A DNA stretch of 5,208 bases from JBDRHL01 sp043816955 (GTDB taxonomy: Bacteria; Planctomycetota; Phycisphaerae; Sedimentisphaerales; CAYZTY01): NCBI GenBank assembly GCA_043816955.1, contig JBDRHL010000148.1:1-5208 (forward strand), given 5' to 3'. The translations under genes and the position numbers were made by a program. A model generated the notes under the pieces. The model saw only the letters and a program-made list of their open reading frames with translations, was not told the DNA's origin and made no database searches. Positions 1 to 5,208 of this stretch are shown in pieces; position 1 is the first letter of the stretch, and every line of letters begins with the position of its first letter.

Positions 1-177
1 ATGTGGTAGGTCGGCAGCGTCCGAAAGATCAGCCGGGAATGATGCAGCAAGTTCGATCGCATCTGCGAAACGCTCAACGTCGACCACAGGTTGTCAGAAA
101 TTATTTTCAGCATGAAGATGTTCGTTATGCAGCAAAATGAAATTGTTCAATAAATATTGCTCCTCGTAGTAAATCAT
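1..177 (-). other. Unassigned open frame with one internal stop, possible continuation of the degraded gene
   Basis: On the minus strand an ATG at 177 opens a 27-codon frame (MIYYEEQYLLNNFILLHNEH then LHAENNF) to TGA at 94-96. The same frame stays open for 31 more codons to the window edge, reading PVVDVERFADAIELAASFP and then ADLSDAADLPH. The last part is richer in G and C than the DNA before it and has the amino acid balance of a real protein. I do not recognise a family. It may be a later piece of the broken amidohydrolase, the start of a different gene (a GTG at 87 is possible but has no good ribosome binding site), or chance. Another minus-strand frame is open over part of the stretch too, so the call is weak. 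Confidence 0.25.
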
Positions 178-364
178 GAGCCGATTATCAACTTTTCAAA
201 GAACCTCGCAAGATGCAATACAGTCCGCAAGTATAAGCCAATCAAAAATCTGTCACATTCTCACATGGCTGACATTGACTATGCCCACGCACATGCTCAT
301 GGAAGCCTACAACAGGTAAAGCTTTAATTTCATCCAGAAGATTAGTTTTCTGTTTTTTCAGCAT
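174..364 (-). pseudogene. Broken 5' end of an amidohydrolase-like gene
   Basis: An ATG at 364, 23 bp after the cyclase stop, opens a 40-codon frame ending in TGA at 242. It contains LLDEIKALPVVGFHEHV, which resembles the beginning of metal-dependent TIM-barrel amidohydrolases (L-x-x-I-[RK]-A-L-P-[VA]-[VI]-D-x-H-x-H). The H22-E23-H24 metal motif is kept, but the usual Asp before it is Gly. The frame breaks at a run of five T residues (plus-strand A run 244-248). One extra T would give VTDFLIGLYLRTVLHLARFF and a further 26 codons, stopping at 174. One fewer T would give FDWLILADCIASCEVL and then a stop. Either way several lesions are needed to reach the window edge, so this looks like a decayed gene rather than a sequencing slip alone. 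The upstream ribosome binding site is weak. A genuine 40-residue peptide is the less likely alternative. Confidence 0.5.
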
Positions 365-387
365 AGTTCAGTCCATCGGGCTATCTT

Positions 388-1020
388 TTACCAACAGAGC
401 GCCCGGCATGGCGCTGCACAGGTTTTCTCCAATTTTAATGGAGCAGCACACAAAGTCACTACCTCCTTTGGGACTTTTCCAAGGCCCACCAATGGAACAA
501 GTATAATTCCGCCTTTGTGGAAGTATTTGTGTAAAAACGGCTGGCTATCATCATCTGGAGCGTCAAAGGAAAGCATATCCCCACCCAGAATGGCTGGACT
601 CAACTCCAGAATGAATTCCTGGAGATCCTTTGAAAAATAAGGGCTTGCTGCATAATAGTCCGCCTCGTCAGATTTTTCATCCCATCCAGAGGCAAGCAGT
701 AAAGCATCTTGCTTTTTTCTAAAATCACTAGGTGGTTTTGATGCACAAGGCAATATTCTTTTTCCTTTAGGTAAATGGACAATAAAAGCTCGCCGAAGAA
801 AAAATTCAGGCGCAATATCAGCAAGGGTTATGCCGTCTGGATATAAGTGCGCGGAAGTTTCTATATATGTTGATCCACACAAAACCATTAATGTGAGAAT
901 GTGGGACACCCATCCCTCTTTCGCATAGGAGCCGATATTTATTATCTTGACTGGCTCACATTGCTTACCATACCAAGCTGTGCCGTCTTTAACTGGAATG
1001 CTCAAATCATAAACTTTAAT
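388..1020 (-). CDS. Cyclase family protein (kynurenine formamidase-like), divergent active site, probable ATT start
   Basis: The protein is 210 residues from the ATT at 1020, or 205 from the TTG at 1005; the family norm is about 205-215. Family relatives begin M-K-[IV]-Y-D-L-[ST]-x-P; here the in-frame sequence is (I/M)KVYDLSIPVKDG, and the TTG start would cut off the first five residues of that conserved strand. Other family features are LYPDGITLADIAPEFF, the ALLLASGWDEK strand, ILGGDMLSFDAPD, and the C-terminal PLKLEKTCAAPCRAL, which resembles the family end PLK(I/L)xGxxxSPxRAxA. The metal-binding pattern H-x-G-T-H-x-D-x-P-x-H becomes C-x-S-T-Y-x-E-x-S-x-H (847-879), and the usual E-N-L-x-N-L active-site glutamate region reads LVPLVGL. 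These enzymes normally hydrolyse N-formyl or cyclic amide bonds using a bound metal. Whether this one is a specialised subfamily or is losing function is not settled. It is the last intact gene of the operon here. Confidence 0.78.
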   Translation of the reverse strand: MKVYDLSIPVKDGTAWYGKQCEPVKIINIGSYAKEGWVSHILTLMVLCGSTYIETSAHLYPDGITLADIAPEFFLRRAFIVHLPKGKRILPCASKPPSDFRKKQDALLLASGWDEKSDEADYYAASPYFSKDLQEFILELSPAILGGDMLSFDAPDDDSQPFLHKYFHKGGIILVPLVGLGKVPKEVVTLCAAPLKLEKTCAAPCRALCW

Positions 1021-1027
1021 TTTGCTA

Positions 1028-1033
1028 CCCTTT
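1028..1033 (-). promoter_or_regulatory. Ribosome binding site AAAGGG pointing to an ATT start of the cyclase gene
   Basis: AAAGGG is 7 nt before an ATT at 1020, the ideal spacing. The downstream TTG at 1005 has only A/T-rich sequence before it and no Shine-Dalgarno match. The in-frame stop TGA just upstream (overlapping the AAAGGG) means no ATG, GTG or TTG is available earlier in this frame. Confidence 0.5.
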
Positions 1034-1090
1034 CATTCTCGACTGTTATAAGTTCCCCATAACGAATCGCCAAAATTTGCTTTATGTTTT

Positions 1091-2554
1091 TTAATCAGTC
1101 AGTTCCTTCCCAGCTTTTCTTAGCATCTTTTCCAAAGCCTTCATTCTTTCTTGCGGGAAATCGGTAGGCTGCCAGCTATTGATAGCTTCCTGGACCTTCT
1201 GATGGGCTTTGTCCAATATATTTTTCTCATCCTGAGAACCTTCCATCGGTATCAACACATCCGAAGACCAAAGTTCTTTGAAATGGTTCAAAGTATGTTC
1301 ATGACTCAAAAACTCGGTTTTATTTTCGATCGCTCTGCAATACTCATCAAATGGAAAATCATCCAAATCAAAATCACTCTTCATGCTATGCTGAGCGTTG
1401 CGAATTTCCCTGTCCAGTATAAACTGTTCAAATGAACCTATGCCGCCATCTCCGAGTGTACCCATGCCTGGATAAGGCATTGCGGGGATATTCAACATCT
1501 TCCCTGCTCGCAAACCTCCGAGAAGGTTTTCACATACCGCGGTAAGACCAGGCCTTATAGCGTGGGGGCTTAAGAAGATTTCAACCCAGCATTGGCCACC
1601 CCAGAAAGCATCAAAGAGCGCTTTGGTAGTCAGATTGGCTACCGTCGTCTCAGGACCTGTGCAATGCGGAAGGGCAGTTCTCATATCAAGGATACTACAA
1701 ATAGCTCTACCTGATATATCCGATTCAGGGTCCACACACCAGCAGATAGTCATACCGCCTAAAATTTCGGCAGCCATTAGAACCACCGCACTTGACATTG
1801 TAACAGGCGTAGAGACTCCGATAGTCGGCATGGTCGCAACGTGATACCTTGCAACGCCAATTCTCTCACGTTCCAAAATGTCCTCTGCAGAACGGGTCCC
1901 CATAATCAACGGTGATGTGATACATTCCGAGCCCGCAAGGTAGCTGCTGTCGCCGGTTTTTCCTGTAATAATCTGGCTTGCTTCAACAAGATACTTTATT
2001 ACCTGTGGATAAATTGCTTCTACACCATCTAATTTATCTGTGTACTTAAGACCAAGAACCAAGGATTCCAGCCTTTCCATTTTTGGAGGAACGTCCTGTC
2101 GATACCACGTGCTGATGTAACCTATCTCAGGTGTTGCCTGAGCAAATTTCTTGGCCTTAATAAAAACGTCCGTATCAACCGGAAGTAGCTTCTGCTGTTC
2201 GTAGTGATAATACCTTGTGGGCCCACAATCGAAAGCAGACATTAGAAGCCTTCGCTTGAGTTCTGATCGGATACGGTTCTGTTGTTTATGCCAGATGATG
2301 TGATGTGCCCAGTCGGGCCCGCATAAATATAAAAGTTCCTGGTCTTGGGCATCTGAAATCTGTCCGGTTTTTTGGAATTGAACCATTTCGTCGATTATTT
2401 CTTTTGGGATTCTGGTTCTCCCAAAGGGCGAGATGGTACATCCTTTTTTCAACATAATTTGAGTTAACGCTTCAGATTCAATAAGAAAACCAACCTCGGC
2501 AAGCATCTTATAAACCCTATCCCGTAATTGTTGAAGTTTCGATTCTGATAACAT
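1091..2554 (-). CDS. Trimethylamine methyltransferase (MttB) family protein, without pyrrolysine
   Basis: This 487-residue protein has the full length of the MttB/COG5598 family. Members transfer a methyl group from a methylated amine or betaine to a cobalt corrinoid protein. The N-terminal helix contains VYKMLAEVGFLIESEAL (14-30), as in the family's L-x-x-x-G-[VI]-x-[IV] opening. The barrel core reads SECITSPLIMG (209-219), MPTIGVSTPVTMSSAVVLMA (242-261) and AEILGG (262-267), matching the common SPL....G..aPvTl.ga...anAEiLaG pattern. The end has the diagnostic FLSHEHTLNHFKELW (415-429) and a final helix region rich in charged residues. The coding frame has no internal TAG, so it belongs to the non-pyrrolysine branch. 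Characterised members of that branch, such as MtgB, MtpB and MtcB, use glycine betaine, proline betaine and carnitine. The substrate here is unknown. No corrinoid carrier gene is in the window, although one often lies next to such genes. The TAA stop is followed by a 70-bp gap before the cyclase start. Confidence 0.93.
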   Translation of the reverse strand: MLSESKLQQLRDRVYKMLAEVGFLIESEALTQIMLKKGCTISPFGRTRIPKEIIDEMVQFQKTGQISDAQDQELLYLCGPDWAHHIIWHKQQNRIRSELKRRLLMSAFDCGPTRYYHYEQQKLLPVDTDVFIKAKKFAQATPEIGYISTWYRQDVPPKMERLESLVLGLKYTDKLDGVEAIYPQVIKYLVEASQIITGKTGDSSYLAGSECITSPLIMGTRSAEDILERERIGVARYHVATMPTIGVSTPVTMSSAVVLMAAEILGGMTICWCVDPESDISGRAICSILDMRTALPHCTGPETTVANLTTKALFDAFWGGQCWVEIFLSPHAIRPGLTAVCENLLGGLRAGKMLNIPAMPYPGMGTLGDGGIGSFEQFILDREIRNAQHSMKSDFDLDDFPFDEYCRAIENKTEFLSHEHTLNHFKELWSSDVLIPMEGSQDEKNILDKAHQKVQEAINSWQPTDFPQERMKALEKMLRKAGKELTD

Positions 2555-2563
2555 TGGGTTTAA

Positions 2564-2570
2564 CCTCCTT
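2564..2570 (-). promoter_or_regulatory. Strong Shine-Dalgarno AAGGAGG of the MttB-family gene
   Basis: AAGGAGG, with TT following, is the best ribosome binding site in the window. It lies 9 nt before the ATG at 2554 and just after the aminotransferase stop. It fixes this start and suggests the methyltransferase is made in larger amounts than its neighbours. Confidence 0.7.
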
Positions 2571-2575
2571 ACTTC

Positions 2576-3952
2576 TCAAAAACCGTAGTGTTTTATTACT
2601 GCCTGGATAGCTTTTTCTGTTAGATCAACCATCAAATCAATTTCTTCTTTGTTTATTATCAAGGCAGGTGCATATACCAAGATATCTCCGTTGTTGCGAA
2701 GGATCATGCCATTGTCCCAACACCATCTGCGAATAAATGTACCTATGTCAAGTTTCGTATCCAGCTTCTTCTTAGTTTCTCTGTTGGCCGCTAATTCAAC
2801 TGCCCAAAGCATGCCGATGCCACGAATATCGCCAACAATTGAGTATTTATAAAGCTGTTCCAGACGCTCTTTCAGGTATTTTCCGGTTGTCGCAGCTCTT
2901 TCGACAAGGTTTTCATCCTGGATTATTTTTATATTCGCCAATGTTGCAGCACAGGCAAGCGTATGGCCGCCGTAAGTACTGCCGCTTCGAAACTCTTTGC
3001 CAGGTTTAGTAAACACATCGCCAACCTTGTGTGTAGCAACAGTTGCCCCTAACGGTATGTACCCGCCGGTAAAGCCCTTGCCTATGCTCATAATATCCGG
3101 GACAACATCCCAGTGCTCGCAGGCAAACCATTTACCTGTTTTGCCAAAGCCAGTTTGAACTTCATCAAAAATTAGTAGTATGCCATATTTGTCACAAAGT
3201 TCTCGTACGCCTTTGAGGTACCCATCCGGCGGCAGCGGATAACCGATGTTAGAGCCTGGTATAGGATCCATGATTACTGCCGATATAGAGTCAGGACCTT
3301 CCCATTGAATTAATTTTTCCATAGCCTTGAGACACGCCAGTTTACAATCGGGATATTTCAGCTCAAGTTCGCATTCGCAACAACGTGCAGGCGGAGCAAA
3401 CGCTGCACCTGGAATCAACGGTTCAAAGTATTCTCTGAACCATGGTATACCCGTACATGAAGTGCCACCCAATGTGGTAGCATGATATGAATATTTTCTG
3501 GCAACAATTTTGTATCTATGGGGTTGGCCGTTTTCCCGATGGTACTGTCTTGCCATTTTTATTGCTGTTTCATTTGCTTCAGAGCCGCTGTTGACAAAAA
3601 AGCTCACACCGAGATCACCAGGCATAATCTCTTCAAGCTTTTTTGCCAGTTCGATAAGAGGGAGCGTAAACTGATCGAAATAATTGGGCCAAAACTCGAG
3701 TTTGTCCATTTGCTCAACGACGGCCTTTTTAATCTCAGGTCTGTGATGACCACATATGGTAGTTAAAAGCGAAGCGAAAGTATCTATGTACTTTTTGCCT
3801 TGTATGTCATAGACATAGCAACCTTCGCCTGTGGTGAAAATCTTCGGTTCTCTGGCCAGTTCCTCATTACTTGCATAGTGAGGGATAATGTGCGAAACAG
3901 CATACTTTTTCAACTTTTCTATTTCCTCTCTAATGATAGCTTTTTCCTGCAT
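2576..3952 (-). CDS. Class III PLP-dependent aminotransferase
   Basis: This 458-residue protein is a full-length fold-type I, class III (omega) aminotransferase. These enzymes move an amino group, often from a terminal amine or beta-amino acid, to pyruvate or 2-oxoglutarate. Motifs appear in the expected order: cofactor-entry region GEGCYVYDIQGKKYID (42-57); PLP phosphate-binding loop FFVNSGSEANETAIKMAR (118-135); YHATT (156-160); the Asp that pairs with the pyridine nitrogen in LLIFDEVQTGFGKTG (D263); the Schiff-base lysine K292 in MSIGKGFTGGYIPLGA; and STYGGHTLACAA (325-336). Residues 191-207 hold five cysteines (C191, C192, C194, C203, C207) in a segment resembling the RCPFG..YPDC..AC insertion of some class III enzymes. 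The substrate cannot be read from sequence; taurine-, beta-alanine- or putrescine-like amines and glutamate-1-semialdehyde relatives all belong to the class. Its place between the URO-D and MttB genes suggests it deaminates the operon's substrate or an intermediate. The next gene starts 21 bp beyond its TGA stop. Confidence 0.95.
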   Translation of the reverse strand: MQEKAIIREEIEKLKKYAVSHIIPHYASNEELAREPKIFTTGEGCYVYDIQGKKYIDTFASLLTTICGHHRPEIKKAVVEQMDKLEFWPNYFDQFTLPLIELAKKLEEIMPGDLGVSFFVNSGSEANETAIKMARQYHRENGQPHRYKIVARKYSYHATTLGGTSCTGIPWFREYFEPLIPGAAFAPPARCCECELELKYPDCKLACLKAMEKLIQWEGPDSISAVIMDPIPGSNIGYPLPPDGYLKGVRELCDKYGILLIFDEVQTGFGKTGKWFACEHWDVVPDIMSIGKGFTGGYIPLGATVATHKVGDVFTKPGKEFRSGSTYGGHTLACAATLANIKIIQDENLVERAATTGKYLKERLEQLYKYSIVGDIRGIGMLWAVELAANRETKKKLDTKLDIGTFIRRWCWDNGMILRNNGDILVYAPALIINKEEIDLMVDLTEKAIQAVIKHYGF

Positions 3953-3959
3953 ACTTTTT

Positions 3960-3965
3960 CCTTCC
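3960..3965 (-). promoter_or_regulatory. Ribosome binding site GGAAGG of the aminotransferase gene
   Basis: GGAAGG lies 7 nt before the ATG at 3952, in the 20-bp gap after the URO-D stop. The spacing is ideal and supports this ATG. There is no room for a promoter or terminator in the gap, so the genes are co-transcribed. Confidence 0.6.
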
Positions 3966-3972
3966 TACAATC

Positions 3973-5028
3973 TTAATTGATACTAATCGGGTATTTACCG
4001 AACTGTCTTGCGGTTTCCAGCATTACCATAAAGTTTTCGCCCTTGACCGAGGAAGATATCGTATTGCCCGAGCTTAGTATGTGGCCGCCAAGCGGAGATA
4101 CCCTCGATAACAACTCTTTTGTCGCAGCTTTAACCTCTTCGACAGAACCGACAGAGAGAAGGTCTACATCTATGTTTCCAACAACTCCCACTTTGCCGCC
4201 GGAATACCTTCTTACCTTATCCAGAGCCATATAGGCAGGCTCCAAAGGCCCAAGCATGTCAATTCCCGTAGAAATAAGCATGTCTATGATAGTCCAGAAA
4301 TTGCCGTCACAATGTTTTATAATATACCCGCCCTTCGATTTGACTTCTTTGACAACGGTTTTCAACCCAGGCAGTACATACTCTGCAAAATGCCGAGGGG
4401 ACATAAATGGACCATTCTTGCCCGCATAATCATCCCCCAAGACGATTATCTCCACCCCTTCGGCAAGTAATTTACGATAAAGCTCTATATGATAATCAAT
4501 CGCAATCTTTGCCAGTTTATGAATTAACTCGGGTCTTGTAGCATAGTCAATAAACATGTTCTCAAAGCCGGCTCTCATGTTAACAACCGGGGCGAAGCTG
4601 GCTTCTCCTACGACGGCAATAGCTTTTTTACCTTTGAAGCGATCAACCAGTTTTTTGGCGTGGTCAAGAACGAATGCCTTGCCAGGATCAGGAGGGATAT
4701 AATTGTCCAGGTCTTCCTCACTGTTGACTGCCGCAGGAGGAACAACAATTGAAATTGTCTCTCCGGTAGTCTGTTGCAAAGCACCCCATTTATCGCGCCA
4801 TATCTTTTTTTCTTTGTTAACCCAATTGATGTTTTCCAGTTTGTCGGCCATAGTCAGACAGGTTACAACATCCATATCGGCATAATCAATGAAGTCTTCA
4901 TAGCACATGCCTGGACAAATTGAATCTATTACTCTGGCATCTATAAACATCTCCATCACAGGAACCCTGTCAGGTATTTTTCCTGTTACTGCTGCCATCA
5001 CCCTGTCTTGTGAATTCATGGCTGTCAC
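3973..5028 (-). CDS. Uroporphyrinogen decarboxylase (URO-D) superfamily protein, methyltransferase-like
   Basis: This 351-residue protein has the usual length and order of the COG0407-type URO-D superfamily. The N-terminus reads QDRVMAAVTGKIPDRVPV (residues 7-24), the family opening T-x-R-E-R-V-x-A-A-L-x-G-x-x-P-D-R-V-P. Residues 198-211 carry GDDYAGKNGPFMSP, and 238-243 KHCDGN. The segment GIDMLGPLEP is at 255-264, VVGNIDVDLL at 282-291, and LSSGNTISSSVKGEN at 318-332. The His239-Cys240 pair lies where corrinoid:coenzyme M methyltransferases (MtaA, MtbA, CmuA) place zinc ligands in an H-x-C arrangement; here the two residues are adjacent. True haem-pathway HemE is unlikely, given this motif and the catabolic neighbours. 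Proteins of this group often sit beside MttB homologues, and a role in moving a methyl group from a corrinoid carrier is plausible but not shown. It is probably cytoplasmic, as no signal peptide is seen. It starts with GTG overlapping the preceding stop and ends 20 bp before the aminotransferase start. Confidence 0.9.
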   Translation of the reverse strand: MTAMNSQDRVMAAVTGKIPDRVPVMEMFIDARVIDSICPGMCYEDFIDYADMDVVTCLTMADKLENINWVNKEKKIWRDKWGALQQTTGETISIVVPPAAVNSEEDLDNYIPPDPGKAFVLDHAKKLVDRFKGKKAIAVVGEASFAPVVNMRAGFENMFIDYATRPELIHKLAKIAIDYHIELYRKLLAEGVEIIVLGDDYAGKNGPFMSPRHFAEYVLPGLKTVVKEVKSKGGYIIKHCDGNFWTIIDMLISTGIDMLGPLEPAYMALDKVRRYSGGKVGVVGNIDVDLLSVGSVEEVKAATKELLSRVSPLGGHILSSGNTISSSVKGENFMVMLETARQFGKYPISIN

Positions 5029-5208
5029 TGCAATAGTTCCTTTGCAGTTTTCGCTATGTTTTCGGCTGAGAAACCAAACTTATCCAGAAGCCAGTCATGA
5101 GAGCCAACGCAGTGGACATAAGTATCAGGCAAACCTATCATCTTAAACGGTATACCCGTGCCAGCCTCAGCTAACACCTCCGCTACTGCACCACCCAGCC
5201 CACCATTA
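5025..5208 (-). CDS. Transketolase C-terminal subunit, 3' end only (partial)
   Basis: This is the last 60 codons plus the TGA stop of a gene entering from the right edge. The tail opens with NGGLGGAVAEVLAE, the glycine-rich segment typical of the C-terminal domain of transketolase and related thiamine-diphosphate enzymes. It then reads PFKMIGLPDTY and GSHDWLLDKFGFSAENI, matching the family pattern of a strand, a D-x-[FY] turn, a leucine-rich helix and a closing helix before the end. In many anaerobes and archaea transketolase is split into N- and C-terminal subunits, and the missing 5' part is expected upstream of base 5208. The enzyme moves two-carbon ketol units between sugar phosphates, and in a catabolic operon it may act on a substrate-derived ketose. 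Its stop overlaps the start of the next gene as GTGA, so the two are probably translationally coupled. A full-length transketolase or a DXS-like enzyme cannot be ruled out from the tail alone. Confidence 0.85.
   Translation of the reverse strand, partial: NGGLGGAVAEVLAEAGTGIPFKMIGLPDTYVHCVGSHDWLLDKFGFSAENIAKTAKELLQ
5037..5042 (-). promoter_or_regulatory. Shine-Dalgarno AAGGAA that selects the GTG start of the URO-D gene
   Basis: AAGGAA lies inside the 3' end of the transketolase frame, 8 nt before the GTG at 5028. The only nearby alternative, an in-frame ATG at 5019, would be 17 nt away, which is too far. The spacing therefore favours GTG and a 4-base GTGA overlap with the preceding stop. 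Confidence 0.6.

Noticed and set aside
176..322. Plus-strand frame starting MSRLSTFQRTSQDA, about 48 codons
   Set aside because: No ribosome binding site, Ser/Thr-rich antisense composition, and it lies opposite the more convincing amidohydrolase remnant.
435..451. Short inverted repeat CTCCA...TGGAG near the cyclase 3' end as a possible terminator
   Set aside because: It lies inside the coding sequence, the arms are only 5 bp, and no T run follows.
254..903. 13-base inverted pair CACATTCTCACAT (254-266) and its complement (891-903)
   Set aside because: One 13-base match is expected fairly often by chance in a window this size, and one copy lies within the cyclase coding sequence; no flanking extension.
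1012..1093. Minus-strand open stretch between the MttB and cyclase genes reading ILAIRYGELITVENERVA
   Set aside because: It looks protein-like but has only rare start codons, about 25 codons, no ribosome site, and overlaps the cyclase start region; probably chance.
3518..3766. Plus-strand open frames opposite the aminotransferase, MttB and URO-D genes
   Set aside because: They are antisense shadows of strongly supported genes, with no family motifs.
1..5208. tRNA, rRNA, CRISPR array, insertion sequence or riboswitch
   Set aside because: No repeat array, transposase motif, terminal inverted repeat pair or recognisable structured RNA was seen on either strand.

Overview
The window holds part of a leftward (minus-strand) catabolic operon from what is most likely an anaerobic bacterium of moderate GC content. 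The evidence for this is an MttB-type (trimethylamine methyltransferase family) protein, a methyltransferase-like member of the uroporphyrinogen decarboxylase (URO-D) superfamily, and a transketolase whose C-terminal part ends in its own short open frame, as in the split two-subunit enzymes of many anaerobes. The sequence does not fix the taxon. Clostridia, deltaproteobacteria-like lineages and anaerobic Planctomycetes all carry such gene sets. TGA acts as a normal stop codon, and no in-frame amber codon interrupts the MttB gene.

Layout in transcription order, from right to left: (1) 5208-5025, the last 60 codons of a transketolase C-terminal subunit, running in from outside; (2) 5028-3973, a URO-D family protein starting on a GTG that overlaps the previous stop as GTGA; (3) 3952-2576, a class III PLP aminotransferase; (4) 2554-1091, a non-pyrrolysine MttB family methyltransferase; (5) 1020/1005-388, a divergent cyclase (kynurenine formamidase-like) protein whose best start appears to be an ATT codon; (6) 364-1, the decayed or frameshifted beginning of an amidohydrolase-like gene. 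The first three junctions are an overlap, 20 bp and 21 bp, and genes 2, 3 and 4 each have a well-placed Shine-Dalgarno sequence. No promoter or terminator is visible, so the operon promoter should lie beyond base 5208.

Working model (inference): the MttB protein demethylates a methylated amine or betaine-like compound. The URO-D protein may act as a partner methyltransferase or a separate lyase. The aminotransferase removes the amino group from the substrate or a downstream intermediate, the transketolase handles a C2 unit of the carbon skeleton, and the cyclase and amidohydrolase would cleave amide or ring bonds. No corrinoid carrier protein or reductive activase is encoded here; if the MttB protein is corrinoid dependent, they must lie elsewhere. 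The downstream end looks unstable: the cyclase has a non-canonical start and altered metal-site and active-site positions, and the amidohydrolase is broken. The operon may be losing its last steps.
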